NCBI GenBank assembly: GCA_007115975.1
Contig: SKJJ01000065.1
Coordinates: 1 to 39,867, forward strand
Direction of reading: 5' to 3'
Length of the DNA stretch: 39,867 bases
DNA from: Chitinispirillum sp.
GTDB taxonomy: Bacteria; Fibrobacterota; Chitinivibrionia; Chitinivibrionales; Chitinispirillaceae
The notes below the pieces were generated by a model, which did no database searches, was not told the DNA's origin, and saw nothing but the letters and a program-made list of their open reading frames with translations. Every line of letters starts with the position of its first letter. Positions within the stretch are counted from its first letter, which is position 1. Positions 24,821 through 34,018 of this stretch are shown here, piece after piece. Position numbers and translations under genes: made by a program.

Positions 24821-25600
24821 TCACCATGTCATTCTGATGCTCAAACCTTTTTCAGAGAGGTACTTTTTAAGCCCCTTTATCGTGTACTCTCCATAGTGAA
24901 GAATAGATGCAACAAGGGCAGCATCTGCTTTTCCTTGGGTGAGAACTTCGTAGAGGTGTTCGGGTTTACCACCACCACCGGAAGCTATGACTGGAATTGT
25001 GACTGATTCAGCAATGGTTCTTGTAAGCGGTATATCGAAGCCATCCTTTGTGCCATCGGCATCGATTGAATTTATAACCAGTTCACCGGCACCGAGAGAT
25101 TCTCCTTTGCAGGCCCACTCTACTGCATCAATTCCTGTATGGGTTCGTCCTCCATGGGTAACGATTTCAAACCCCGATGGAATAGAGTCCGATTTTTCCA
25201 CTCTGAGCACATCCATAGAGAGTACCACTGCCTGTGCACCAAGGGTCAGGGATGTTTCTCTTATCAGCTCTGGATTGGAAACTGCTGCAGTATTGAGATT
25301 TACTTTTTCAGCCCCGGCCATTCGTACCTTCATACAATCTTCAACGGAGCGAAGTCCCCCTCCCACAGAAAACGGAATAAAGATTTGGGAGGCCACATTG
25401 CTTACCACATCGATCATTATAGCTCTTTTGTCACTTGATGCAGTTATATCATAGAACACGAGCTCATCGATCCCTTCATCGTAATATTTTTTGGCGGTTT
25501 CTATCGGGTCGCCAATGTCTTTTGTATCAACGAACTTAACACTCTTTGCCAGTTTGCCATCACGAACATCAAGGCATGAAATAATTCTTTTGCTTAACAT
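24821..25600 (-). CDS. hisF: Imidazole glycerol phosphate synthase subunit HisF
   Basis: (beta/alpha)8 cyclase of histidine synthesis that takes ammonia from HisH to make imidazole glycerol phosphate and AICAR. It shows [15 protein letters not shown] with the first catalytic Asp, [30 protein letters not shown] with the second catalytic Asp, and [10 protein letters not shown] use ATG 25600 (MLSKRIIS), which overlaps the hisH stop by 7 nt. No other his genes are in the window, and the glycosyltransferase operon follows after 175 nt. HisH/HisF homologues can instead feed amidotransferases that build amidino sugars; the canonical motifs favour the histidine role. Confidence 0.93.
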   Translation of the reverse strand: MLSKRIISCLDVRDGKLAKSVKFVDTKDIGDPIETAKKYYDEGIDELVFYDITASSDKRAIMIDVVSNVASQIFIPFSVGGGLRSVEDCMKVRMAGAEKVNLNTAAVSNPELIRETSLTLGAQAVVLSMDVLRVEKSDSIPSGFEIVTHGGRTHTGIDAVEWACKGESLGAGELVINSIDADGTKDGFDIPLTRTIAESVTIPVIASGGGGKPEHLYEVLTQGKADAALVASILHYGEYTIKGLKKYLSEKGLSIRMTW

Positions 25601-26214
25601 AGTGAACCGTCCCACTTGGAGAAGTTTTCAAGCACCTTAAGACCGACTACACCGCTTTTTTCAGGATGGAATTGTGTGGCTATAAGGTTGTTTTCACCAA
25701 CTATTGCGGGAAAATCGATTTTGTAATTACACAATCCGAAGATTTTGGTAGAGTCGTCCGGTTTAGGATAATATGAATGTACAAAGTAAAACTCACTTTG
25801 AGGGCTGATACCATCAAAGACGGGATGCTCTTTTATCCGCTCAACGGAGTTCCATCCCATGTGCGGAATTTTCAAATCAGGTTCTTCTAATTTGAAGCGG
25901 GGGCAATGGCCTTCAATGAGCCCCAGGCACCTGGTATCACCTTCCTGGGAATGAGAGAGAATGATTTGAGTGCCAAGACAGATACCAAGGATTGGTTTTC
26001 CTTTTGCAAACTCAGATTGCAGGGTTTTATCCAGCCCCCTTGCGGTCAATACATTCATTGCGGCAGTGGCATGACCAACGCCGGGAAAAATAATATGTGT
26101 TGCACTGGCAATGCCCCCTGAATCGGAGGTGATCGTAGAGGGGATTTGGAGGTAGTCAAGAGCTCGTTTTACAGAGATAAGGTTTCCTGCATCATAGTCG
26201 ATAATTGCGATCAT
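25594..26214 (-). CDS. hisH: Imidazole glycerol phosphate synthase glutaminase subunit HisH
   Basis: Class I glutamine amidotransferase of 206 residues. The oxyanion strand is in IIFPGVGHA, the nucleophile in [16 protein letters not shown], and the His-Glu pair in [28 protein letters not shown] is the HisH N-terminus. It supplies ammonia to HisF through the heterodimer and is co-translated with hisF (7-nt overlap). The promoter must lie in the 119-nt divergent gap to the HAD gene; I see no clear operator there. Confidence 0.95.
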   Translation of the reverse strand: MIAIIDYDAGNLISVKRALDYLQIPSTITSDSGGIASATHIIFPGVGHATAAMNVLTARGLDKTLQSEFAKGKPILGICLGTQIILSHSQEGDTRCLGLIEGHCPRFKLEEPDLKIPHMGWNSVERIKEHPVFDGISPQSEFYFVHSYYPKPDDSTKIFGLCNYKIDFPAIVGENNLIATQFHPEKSGVVGLKVLENFSKWDGSLC

Positions 26215-26333
26215 AGTTTAGTCCGGAGGGGTATGGGTGCAAAGATATGAAAATAAGTGATTTTTTGGAGTGAGGGCAAGGGTACAGCGTTGTAATTTAA
26301 CTCCGTCCCCGCTCCCCTATATATTTTAAACTA

Positions 26334-26975
26334 ATGAAACAGTACAAAACTTATCTCTTCGATGCCGATGGCACCCTGTTTGATACCGCAGACATGATTT
26401 ATCTCTGTTTTAAGAACACCTTTGCAAAAATCGGCCTCGGTGCTATCTCAAGGGAGATGGTCTTCTCCTATATCGGAATTCCGTTAAAAGAGCAGTTAAA
26501 GGTATACATTGGCCCTGTAGATGATCTCTTTTACGAAGAGTATCGCTGTGCTCACATGGATTATCAGGCATCGATATTCAGAGATCACCTGGTTCTGTTT
26601 GACGGCGTGAGAGATCTTTTAATGGTGTTGAAAGAAAACGATAAAAAATGTGCAGTAGTAACTTCACGAATGAGACCTTCGCTGGAGCTGTTTTTAAAGG
26701 AACTATCGATCGATTCCTTTTTTGATCTGCTTATAACACCCGAAAGTACCACGGAACACAAGCCAAGTTCGCAGCCCGCACTCAAAGCCCTTGAGCTGAT
26801 GGGTGAAAGAGATCCTTCAGAGGCTCTGTTTATAGGTGATGCGACTTTTGATATCGAATGTGGAAACAATGCCGGAATGGATACCGCTTTTGTGAGCTGG
26901 AGCCGGAATTTACCTGATATATTGTCTGTGAAACCAACCTATATCATCAACAAGGCAATGGATATCATATGTTAA
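26334..26975 (+). CDS. HAD-family hydrolase (phosphoglycolate phosphatase-like)
   Basis: 213 residues. Motif I YLFDADGTLFD carries the nucleophile Asp and the acid/base Asp. Motif II is the Ser/Thr of VVTSRMR, motif III the Lys in EHKPSSQP, and motif IV is LFIGDATFDIECGNNAG. The helical cap between motifs I and II (about 20-85) is type C1, as in Gph/PpaX enzymes. The natural substrate is not determined by sequence. No strong Shine-Dalgarno precedes the ATG (an AT-rich TATATATTTTAAACTA leads into it). It overlaps the following protease by 7 nt. Confidence 0.88.
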   Translation: MKQYKTYLFDADGTLFDTADMIYLCFKNTFAKIGLGAISREMVFSYIGIPLKEQLKVYIGPVDDLFYEEYRCAHMDYQASIFRDHLVLFDGVRDLLMVLKENDKKCAVVTSRMRPSLELFLKELSIDSFFDLLITPESTTEHKPSSQPALKALELMGERDPSEALFIGDATFDIECGNNAGMDTAFVSWSRNLPDILSVKPTYIINKAMDIIC

Positions 26976-28255
26976 AAAAAAAGATTGTCTGTTCGGTGTT
27001 GTTGCTTGTGGTTTTGTCGGGATGTCCCTATTTTGGAGTGGAAGTGAACGATGGTGAGCACTCGGATCAGTTCCGTTTTGCTGTAGCGGCTCTGGATGCA
27101 TGGTTTCTTTACAGGGACAAGTTGCCGAATAATCCCTACCGATACTCTGATCCGATAGTGCTTTATGAGGCTCTGGATGAGCCGCACACCAACTTCTTCT
27201 CTCCCGATTTCACAAAGTTTATTCTGAGGTCGCTTTCCACTGTTACTGCCGGTGTTGGGATACGAATTGACTCAACTGCTTCGGGCTACCTTATAAGAGA
27301 GGTGTTTCAGAGTTCACCCGGTGAATCTGCGGGACTGAAAAAGCAGGATACGATAACCGCGGTTGATCAAGAATCTGTCATCGGTCTCACGTATGAAGCT
27401 CTTACACGTTTAATTCGCGGGGATGTGGGTACAGAAGTAGAGTTCAGGGTAAGAAGAGACACTAATTATTTGAACGTAACAGTTGTACTGGATGAGTACA
27501 TGAGCCCATCGGTATTTACCGATAGTCTCAGTGAATACACCGGGTATCTTCTGTTAACTACGTTTCTGTCCTCGACCAATGTGGATGGTGGAACAAGTGA
27601 AGAGTTTAGGAATGCGCTGCAGGCGTTGTCCTGGGCTGAAAATGTTATCGTTGACTTAAGGGGTAATGGGGGTGGTGAGCTGTCCCAGGTCTACGATATT
27701 ATTTCGCAGATGGTACCGGCGCGAACAGCCATAGCAAATATAAGAGAGCGATATTATGACAGGGATCGGGAAATATTCTCAACAGTTAATTATTTGTGGG
27801 AAACAGAAACATTTCAGGGCGATTTTCTTTCTGCTAATCTGGTACTGCTGTTTAACAGAAAAACAGCCAGTGCTTCAGAACTAATGATCACGGCTATCAA
27901 AGGGGCTGTTGATAGGGTGGTTACCATGGGTGACAGCAATAGCTATGGCAAGGCAAGAGGTCAGGTGTTGCTTCTGGGGCCCGATTCCAGTATGGCAAGG
28001 ATTACAAAAATGGAGTTTGCCCCGGTGACAGGGCCTGGGTACGACAATAGAATAGGAATTGCACCTGATATTGTTGTTGAAGATGATGATGTGATAAGTT
28101 ATGCTGTTGGTTTTTTTCAAGATACTGTGATAGCTAAAAAACGCACTGAGAATAGTATCAGAATTGACAGACTCCGTAAGCAGGTTTACAGACATCGTAT
28201 TCCAATGGCTGTTACTGTTGAGAATGGTGATGGTGAGTTGTTAAGAGATCATTAG
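26969..28255 (+). CDS. S41-family (C-terminal processing) protease lipoprotein
   Basis: 428 residues. A lipoprotein signal with lipobox LSGC puts the lipid on Cys19. A PDZ-like domain occupies about 88-175 (TAGVGIRIDSTASGYLI ... GLKKQDTITAV). The S41 core follows with VIVDLRGNGGG, the catalytic Ser303 in TASASELM and the Lys328 in YGKARG; the 25-residue spacing matches the CtpA-type Ser-Lys dyad. Substrates are probably exported or envelope proteins. The start overlaps the HAD gene end, so they form a unit. It converges on rsgA with 7 nt between stops. Confidence 0.9.
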   Translation: MLKKKIVCSVLLLVVLSGCPYFGVEVNDGEHSDQFRFAVAALDAWFLYRDKLPNNPYRYSDPIVLYEALDEPHTNFFSPDFTKFILRSLSTVTAGVGIRIDSTASGYLIREVFQSSPGESAGLKKQDTITAVDQESVIGLTYEALTRLIRGDVGTEVEFRVRRDTNYLNVTVVLDEYMSPSVFTDSLSEYTGYLLLTTFLSSTNVDGGTSEEFRNALQALSWAENVIVDLRGNGGGELSQVYDIISQMVPARTAIANIRERYYDRDREIFSTVNYLWETETFQGDFLSANLVLLFNRKTASASELMITAIKGAVDRVVTMGDSNSYGKARGQVLLLGPDSSMARITKMEFAPVTGPGYDNRIGIAPDIVVEDDDVISYAVGFFQDTVIAKKRTENSIRIDRLRKQVYRHRIPMAVTVENGDGELLRDH

Positions 28256-28262
28256 GGTAAAC

Positions 28263-29183
28263 TTATCGGTAACGCTTGCGCATTGTCTCCATCTCCTGCC
28301 TGATTTTAAGATAGTGATGGTGACGCCAGGGGGCTATTGTACCCTTTTTTACAAGATCCAGAATTTCACATCCCGGCTCATTTAAGTGGATGCAATCATT
28401 GAATTTGCATGTGCCGACCCTCGATTCAAGCTCCGGAAAGTAAATGGAAGTATCCTCTTCATCTATGCGCGGTATATCAATGAGCGATAATCCCGGGGTG
28501 TCTGCTATATAACCATTTTCGGTAAACGGGACAAGAGATGTGTGGGTTGTGGTGTGCGTACCCTTGCCATTTTTTTGGGAAAGGTCACCTGTTTTAAATG
28601 TCTGATCAGGTATGAGTACCGACAGGAGGGATGATTTCCCTACTCCGGAGAGACCAGCAAAGGCACACAGTTTCCCCTCGCATGACTGTATCAGTTCATC
28701 TATACCGTATTTTGATTTTGCAGAGGTGTAGTACGTCTCGTAACCTGCTTTTTGATAACTGTCGCAAACGGCATCAAGTTTCTCTGTTTCGTCTTTGTTG
28801 AGAATGTCAACCTTATTGAAGACAAGTGCGGAATTAATTCCGTAAACGGCAGTGGAGAAGAGGAATCGGTCGATACTTTCGAGGTCAATCGGGGGCATGG
28901 TATAGCTGCTGATAAAAAATAGCTTCTCGATATTTGCAAGTGGCGGACGTGGGAGGTGATTGATGCGATTGTTTGTTGTGGTGATCAGTCCTTGTTTTAA
29001 ATCCTCATTGATAATTTCAACTGTGACCAGGTCTCCGGTACAGATCCGGATCTTGCTTTTTTTCAGGACCCCCTTTATGGTGCATCTGATTATGCCCCCG
29101 TTGGTGTCCACCAGAAAGAAATTTTTCTGCTCTTCCACGACTCTGCCGGGTGTGTTGGGTAAGTTTTTAATTTTTGAGGCCAT
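28263..29183 (-). CDS. rsgA: Ribosome small-subunit-dependent GTPase RsgA
   Basis: Circularly permuted GTPase of 30S maturation, 306 residues. An N-terminal OB-fold (GRVVEEQKNFFLVDTNGG ... RICTGDLVTVE) precedes the permuted motifs: G4 VFNKVDI, then G1 AGLSGVGKSSLL, G2 around GKGTHTTTHT and G3 DTPGL. The C-terminal zinc finger is CKFNDCIHLNEPGC, which fits the C-x4-C-x-H-x5-C pattern. All features of YjeQ/RsgA are intact. It is transcribed alone, with a 186-nt divergent gap to larC. Confidence 0.96.
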   Translation of the reverse strand: MASKIKNLPNTPGRVVEEQKNFFLVDTNGGIIRCTIKGVLKKSKIRICTGDLVTVEIINEDLKQGLITTTNNRINHLPRPPLANIEKLFFISSYTMPPIDLESIDRFLFSTAVYGINSALVFNKVDILNKDETEKLDAVCDSYQKAGYETYYTSAKSKYGIDELIQSCEGKLCAFAGLSGVGKSSLLSVLIPDQTFKTGDLSQKNGKGTHTTTHTSLVPFTENGYIADTPGLSLIDIPRIDEEDTSIYFPELESRVGTCKFNDCIHLNEPGCEILDLVKKGTIAPWRHHHYLKIRQEMETMRKRYR

Positions 29184-29369
29184 TTGTATGGGTGCGTATT
29201 TTAGTTTATAAAAAAATTGCGTTCACTAAATTTGAAAGTGAGAGATAAAAATAGCATGTGGAGTGTGCAGAGGTTCCAGCACAAGCCTGCTTTTTATTTT
29301 CAAGACAAAATCATGCGAGCAATACTGAAAAATATACATTGTCATTACGTCTAAATACAGGTGGAATTT

Positions 29370-30530
29370 ATGAAAAAGTCTATTTATCTTGATCTTGTCT
29401 GTGGTGCCAGCGGAGATATGATACTGGCGTCACTGATCGATATGGGAGTTTCGGTACAGTATCTTCAGAAGGAATTTGACAAGCTTGGTTTGGGTATTAC
29501 TATCGGGGTGGAAAAGTTGAAACGTCAGGGAATAGAGGCCTCCCATCTTATTCTTTCGTGGGAAACCCAGAGCAGTTACCGTCACTTATCACAGATTCTT
29601 GAGGTGATCCAGAGTGGCGGGTTCTCGGAAAAAGTAATTGGCAGATGCTCAAAAGTACTCGATATAATCGCCTCTGCAGAGGCAAAGGTTCATGGGGTTG
29701 GAAAGGAGCATGTTCATTTTCACGAAATCGGCGCGGTTGATACTATTATAGATGTTCTTGGTGTAAGCTTGAGCATTGAATATCTCGAAGTTGATGAACT
29801 TATATTTTCTCAGTTCACTGTCGGTCATGGATCGGTGAAGACCGAGCATGGTATGATGCCTGTGCCAGTACCTGCAACAGCAGAAATGATTCGCGGATAC
29901 TCTGTTCGGTCTTTGGATATTGCAACTGAGATTTTGACCCCTACGGGAGCCGGGTTGTTGACTGCACTTGGTAATCAGGTAGCAGGGGGGAGTATGGAGG
30001 GGCAAATCAAAAGGAGCGGATATGGTTGTGGGGATAATGAGCTTGAAAATCACCCCAATATTATCAGGTGTTTTCTGTTGGAAGAAAACGGCTCTTTGCA
30101 CGGAAATATGGTTTGTCAGGTGGAGAGCGACATGGATCATATCAGTGGTGAAATTATGGGGCATGTTGGAAATGAACTCAGAGCCAGGGGGGTGCTTGAC
30201 CTGGTGTGGATCCCTGTGTATATGAAAAAGGGAAGGCCCGGCTACAGGCTCTCTTTTTTATGCAGGCCCGAAGACAGAGAGACCTTGACTGAATTTCTTG
30301 TTTTAAATTCCAGGACGCTTGGAGTGAGATGGCAGATGCTCAACAGAACTTGTGCAGAGCGCAAGAGTTGTGACGTTACTTTTAGAGACAATACGGTCCG
30401 GGAAAAAAGATGTACTTTTGGAGAGTACTCATTCAGTAAACTTGAATATGAATCATTGGCTCGGTTATCGGAAAAGTCTGGTGTACCGATTTTGGAGCTT
30501 ATTGAGGAGTATAACAGGGATGAAAAATAG
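29370..30530 (+). CDS. larC: Nickel-pincer cofactor nickel insertase LarC
   Basis: 386 residues. LarC inserts nickel into the pyridinium dithio-carboxylate pincer cofactor of lactate racemase-type enzymes. It starts SIYLDLVCGASGDMILASL, has HFHEIGAVDTIIDVLG and later TPTGAGLLTALG, then a C-terminal domain with ETLTEFLVLNSRTLGVRW. In some bacteria larC is split by a programmed frameshift (larC1/larC2); here it is one uninterrupted frame. The ATG at 29370 follows CAGGTGGA. larA, larB and larE are not in this window. It could serve a LarA-like epimerase encoded elsewhere. Confidence 0.93.
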   Translation: MKKSIYLDLVCGASGDMILASLIDMGVSVQYLQKEFDKLGLGITIGVEKLKRQGIEASHLILSWETQSSYRHLSQILEVIQSGGFSEKVIGRCSKVLDIIASAEAKVHGVGKEHVHFHEIGAVDTIIDVLGVSLSIEYLEVDELIFSQFTVGHGSVKTEHGMMPVPVPATAEMIRGYSVRSLDIATEILTPTGAGLLTALGNQVAGGSMEGQIKRSGYGCGDNELENHPNIIRCFLLEENGSLHGNMVCQVESDMDHISGEIMGHVGNELRARGVLDLVWIPVYMKKGRPGYRLSFLCRPEDRETLTEFLVLNSRTLGVRWQMLNRTCAERKSCDVTFRDNTVREKRCTFGEYSFSKLEYESLARLSEKSGVPILELIEEYNRDEK

Positions 30531-30554
30531 GTTGCTGTCAGTTGAACTATAGTC

Positions 30555-30597
30555 GAAGGGTTCCTGTCCCCTTTTTGATGTAGTGCAGGAGCCCTTC
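30555..30597 (+). terminator. Stable hairpin after larC
   Basis: GAAGGGTTCCTG (30555-30566) pairs with CAGGAGCCCTTC (30586-30597) over 12 positions with one G-T pair and a 19-nt loop, 24 nt after the larC stop. The 3' side lacks a clear T-run, so termination strength is uncertain. Confidence 0.45.
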
Positions 30598-30853
30598 TAT
30601 TCCGACGGACCTGCACTCCCTTCGATCCCGGTTTTACATCGGGACTCACTTCGGCAGGCAGTACAGGCAGGGTGAGCGGATCAAACGTTATTTACACACC
30701 GGCAATTTCCAGTTACATTAGACCATCTTTGCAGGAATCACGGACACTTCTCTAATGTTTAAGAAGCTCTCCCGAATACTTACTTTGAACAGAACTAACT
30801 TCTCATTCTCAAATCCTCCTGAAATTTTAAAAAATTCAAACGAAGAAAAACGA

Positions 30854-30883
30854 TTGACAATGCCGGTCCGCAAAACGTATTGT
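30854..30883 (+). promoter_or_regulatory. Sigma-70-type promoter of csoR-copA
   Basis: A consensus -35 TTGACA (30854-30859) and a -10 TATTGT (30878-30883) are 18 nt apart. The metal-repressor operator begins at the end of the -10 hexamer. This is the best-defined promoter in the window. Confidence 0.7.
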
Positions 30884-30902
30884 ATAGGGTAGGGGGGTAT
30901 AC
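30882..30902 (+). promoter_or_regulatory. CsoR-type operator
   Basis: GTATA (30882-30886), then GGGTAGGGGGG, then TATAC (30898-30902), overlapping the -10 end and start site. Pseudo-palindromes of TA-rich arms around a G-tract (ATACC-type arms with GGGGG) are typical of CsoR/copper operators. Binding of apo-CsoR would block the promoter, and Cu(I) would release it. Confidence 0.65.
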
Positions 30903-30923
30903 TAAAAATCAAAGGGGGCTAAA

Positions 30924-31229
30924 ATGAAAGAATCTTTCGTAACTGCCAAAAAACGCAAGGCTCACCACTCCGATAAACTCAAAAACAATCTGATCTCCAG
31001 GCTAAACCGAATCGAAGGGCAGGTCAGGGGTACAAAAAGAATGGTTGAAACCGATACCTATTGTGATGAGGTGCTCAATCAGCTGGCCTCCATTCAATCG
31101 GCTATAAGCGGCGTATGCAATCTGCTTGTTGAGCACCACATAAAGAGCTGTGTTCTGGATCAGATTCGTGAGGGAGAGCTTGAAGTAATAGATGAGTTGA
31201 TGAAAACCATACGCAGGATGTCAAGATAG
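30924..31229 (+). CDS. csoR: CsoR-family copper-sensing repressor
   Basis: 101-residue all-helical DUF156 protein. The Cu(I) ligands are visible: Cys in TYCDEVLNQL, His and Cys in VEHHIKSCV, giving the C...H-x3-C pattern of copper CsoR rather than the HC..H pattern of RcnR or FrmR. LISRLNRIEGQVRGTKRMVE is the DNA-facing N-terminal helix. AAAGGGGGC precedes the ATG. It is followed 29 nt later by copA, which it should repress together with itself. Confidence 0.93.
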   Translation: MKESFVTAKKRKAHHSDKLKNNLISRLNRIEGQVRGTKRMVETDTYCDEVLNQLASIQSAISGVCNLLVEHHIKSCVLDQIREGELEVIDELMKTIRRMSR

Positions 31230-31258
31230 GAAGGTGAACCCGGAACCGGAGTGTTACT

Positions 31259-33745
31259 ATGAAAGAAACGACCGATAAAAGAGATGGTAATGTGGAAAAG
31301 GTGACCCTTGAGATTGAGGGTATGTCCTGTGCAAGTTGTGCATTGGGTATAGAAAAGTCTGTTGCAAAGCTTGAGGGAGTAAAAGCTGTCAATGTGAATT
31401 TCGCCTCTCAGAAAGCAAATATACAATTTAATCCGGAAAAGATAGCTGTTTCTGATTTGGTCAGGGCAGTTGAAAAATCGGGCTACAAGGTTTTTAAAAA
31501 GAGTGAAAAAGATGAGCAGGGCCAAACGCTCTCCTTTAAGATCGGTGGGATGCACTGCTCCAGTTGTGCAAATACATTGGAAAAAAAACTTGTTCAAGCA
31601 TCTGGAGTAGAAAATGCTTCGGTAAACTTTGCATCCGAATCAGCTGCGGTGACCTATAATCCGGATATAGCAGACCTTTCCGGATTAAAAAACATAGTAA
31701 AGGATGCTGGGTATGAGATAGTCGAAAATATTGATATCGAAGAAAAAGAGGACAAAAGTGTGACTGTGGCAAAAAAGAGAATGGTGGTGACAGGCTCTCT
31801 TTCGGCAGTTATGATGATACTAATGGTTGCGAACATGTTTTTTTTCAGCATACTGGGTTACCTTTATATAACCATACTGATTGGTTTCCCGGTAGTCTTT
31901 ATCTATGGATTACATGTGCATAAGGCAGCAATCAGGGCACTGCTTAACAAAAGTCCCAATATGGATGTTCTTGTGTCTTTGGGGTCTGCGCCTCCTTTTT
32001 TGCTTGGATTTCTGGGGATATTCTTTCCGGTTCAGACATTTGTTGAGATGGCAACAACCATCATGACCTTTCATCTCATAGGTAAATACCTTGAGACACG
32101 GGCAAAAGGAAGGGCATCACAGGCCATAAAGAAGCTTATCCATCTGGGGGCAAAAACCGCAAGAATTATCGAGGATGGTAAGGAGCAGGAGATAGCTATC
32201 AGTGAGCTTCGCATTGGTCAGGTGATAGTGGTTCGCCCGGGAGAAAAAGTACCCACCGATGGGATAGTACTGGAGGGCTCTTCGACAGTTGATGAGTCTA
32301 TGGCTACCGGAGAATCAATGCCGGTCAAGCGACAAAAGGGAGACGAGGTCATCGGGGCCACCATAAACAAACAGGGATTATTAAAAGTAAGAGTAACCAA
32401 AATAGGAAATGAGACCTTTTTGGCCCAGGTGATAAAGATGGTTGAGGAGTGTCAGGGTTCAAAAGTACCTATTCAGGAGTTTGCCGACAGAATAACCGGC
32501 TATTTTGTGCCGGCAATTATTGCTCTTACAGTTTTGACCTTTGTCTCGTTCAATATTTTCCCTGCGTTTCATTTGAGCATCATTGAGTGGGGAGCGCAAT
32601 TTCTGCCCTGGGTTAATCCGGACCTTTCTACATGGACACTCTCCTTTATAACCGCCACTGCGGTTCTTGTTATAGCGTGTCCCTGTGCACTTGGATTGGG
32701 AACACCGACAGCATTAATGGTAGGCAGCGGCATGGGAGCGGAACGGGGGATTTTGATCAGAAACGGTGAAGCTATTCAAACCTTAAAAAGCATACACTGC
32801 GTTGCATTCGATAAAACCGGAACCATTACAAAGGGTAAACCTGGACTTACCGATATTTACGTTTCAGATGGCATTGATGAAAATCAGATGCTCTGTCTGG
32901 CTGCAGGTGTGGAGAACGGTTCGGAACATCCCCTCTCTTTTTCCATAACCGAAGCGGCAGAAAAAAGAGGAATTAACTATGGCGAGGTTAAAGAGTTTCA
33001 GGCCCTATCTGGTAAAGGTGTAAGCGGTTTGATTGATGGGAAAAGGGTTGTTATCGGGAACACTACCCTCATGGCAGACAGTAACATTGACTATTCTAAG
33101 TATTTGAAAAGGATAACTGATCTTGAAGATCAGGCTAAAACCGCAATGATTGTAGCTGTAGAAGAAAAAATGTGGGGTATTATTGCTGTTGCAGACAGTA
33201 TAAAGGAAGATTCTGCGCAAGCGATCCGTGAACTGGAAAGCATGGGTATTACCACTGTTATGATTACCGGTGATAACAAAAGAACTGCCATGGCGATCGC
33301 AAAAGGGGCTGGTATAAGCAGGGTTGTAGCAGAAGTGTTGCCTGAAGGTAAGGTTGAGGAAGTTATCCGGCTTCAGGAGGAGTATGGTATGGTGGCGATG
33401 GTGGGAGACGGGATAAATGATGCACCTGCCATGAAACAGGCAAATGTGGGTATTGCAATCGGAACCGGAACGGATATAGCTATAGAGGCAGCGGATGTGA
33501 CACTGGTCCGGGGGGAACTCAGTGCAATTATATCATCTATAAAGCTTTCACGGGAGACATTCAGGAAGATCAAGGAGAACTATTTCTATGCCTGGGCCTA
33601 TAATACCGTTGCCATACCTATAGCCATGCTGGGTCTGCTTCATCCGATGATCGGAGTGGCAGCGATGTCGATGAGTTCACTGAATGTGGTGTATAACTCT
33701 TTACGGCTGAAAAAAAGAGATATTAACCCTTCCTATTTAGTATAG
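31259..33745 (+). CDS. copA: Cu(I)-exporting P1B-type ATPase CopA with two HMA domains
   Basis: 828 residues in the inner membrane. Two N-terminal metal-binding domains carry GMSCASC (Cys23, Cys26) and GMHCSSC (Cys100, Cys103). Eight membrane helices are expected. Catalytic marks are TGES (350-353), the ion-path CPC (474-476), the phosphorylated Asp518 in DKTGT, HP (557-558) and GDGINDAP (716-723). The Cu(I)-specific residues of the last helices are present: YN (781-782) in AWAYNTVAIP and MSS (805-807). All point to Cu(I) export. It is co-transcribed with csoR. Confidence 0.97.
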   Translation: MKETTDKRDGNVEKVTLEIEGMSCASCALGIEKSVAKLEGVKAVNVNFASQKANIQFNPEKIAVSDLVRAVEKSGYKVFKKSEKDEQGQTLSFKIGGMHCSSCANTLEKKLVQASGVENASVNFASESAAVTYNPDIADLSGLKNIVKDAGYEIVENIDIEEKEDKSVTVAKKRMVVTGSLSAVMMILMVANMFFFSILGYLYITILIGFPVVFIYGLHVHKAAIRALLNKSPNMDVLVSLGSAPPFLLGFLGIFFPVQTFVEMATTIMTFHLIGKYLETRAKGRASQAIKKLIHLGAKTARIIEDGKEQEIAISELRIGQVIVVRPGEKVPTDGIVLEGSSTVDESMATGESMPVKRQKGDEVIGATINKQGLLKVRVTKIGNETFLAQVIKMVEECQGSKVPIQEFADRITGYFVPAIIALTVLTFVSFNIFPAFHLSIIEWGAQFLPWVNPDLSTWTLSFITATAVLVIACPCALGLGTPTALMVGSGMGAERGILIRNGEAIQTLKSIHCVAFDKTGTITKGKPGLTDIYVSDGIDENQMLCLAAGVENGSEHPLSFSITEAAEKRGINYGEVKEFQALSGKGVSGLIDGKRVVIGNTTLMADSNIDYSKYLKRITDLEDQAKTAMIVAVEEKMWGIIAVADSIKEDSAQAIRELESMGITTVMITGDNKRTAMAIAKGAGISRVVAEVLPEGKVEEVIRLQEEYGMVAMVGDGINDAPAMKQANVGIAIGTGTDIAIEAADVTLVRGELSAIISSIKLSRETFRKIKENYFYAWAYNTVAIPIAMLGLLHPMIGVAAMSMSSLNVVYNSLRLKKRDINPSYLV

Positions 33746-33812
33746 GTGTCTTTGCACAGGTTGATTTCTCTTTTTGGATTCGCCTGGGCGTTGCCTGCTT
33801 GATGGTTGAACA

Positions 33813-33842
33813 GTCGTTTCAACATTTGTATCCTGAAACGAC
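33813..33842 (+). terminator. Hairpin after copA
   Basis: GTCGTTTCA (33813-33821) and TGAAACGAC (33834-33842) form a perfect 9-bp stem with a 12-nt loop, followed by CTTTCG. It lies 67 nt after the copA stop and is a plausible terminator, though the T-run is short. Confidence 0.5.
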
Positions 33843-33960
33843 CTTTCGACCTGTGATGATTTCATTTCAAGAGGGCGTATGTTTTCACAAACTGTGCAGG
33901 GTATACGTTCATCACTTCGATTACAGAGTTTAAATTAGCGCAATTTCCTAAATACTCCCT

Positions 33961-33976
33961 TGGCATGGATCTAGCG
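33961..33976 (+). promoter_or_regulatory. Sigma-54-like (-24/-12) promoter upstream of kinase 2
   Basis: TGGCATGGATCTAGCG has GG (33962-33963) and GC (33974-33975) 10 nt apart, as in RpoN promoters. The -24 TGGCATG is close to consensus; the -12 is TAGCG instead of TTGCA. The block matches the one before kinase 1 (2101) at 14 of 16 positions, and both are followed by GTTATGT. Confidence 0.5.
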
Positions 33977-34018
33977 GGTGCAACTGTTATGTAGGAAAAC
34001 CCAGTCGAGGGCAGGGGT

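Larger units (their letters stand above)
30531..30923. other. 393-nt stretch between larC and csoR with hairpins and promoter
   Basis: No gene is seen here. The left half is rich in inverted segments: GAAGGGTTCCTG with CAGGAGCCCTTC (annotated separately), TCGAAGGG (30553) with CCCTTCGA (about 30618), and TCCCG with CGGGA around 30626-30642. The right half holds the csoR promoter and operator. The left part may be the larC terminator region or a structured remnant. Confidence 0.45.

Noticed and set aside
29649..30164. 171-codon minus-strand ORF
   Set aside because: Lies entirely within larC; the composition is that of an antisense frame.
30719..30735. ACCATCTTTGCAGG, partly like the MITE end CCCATCTTTCGCAT
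   Set aside because: One gap and several mismatches, and no inverse partner nearby; considered coincidence.
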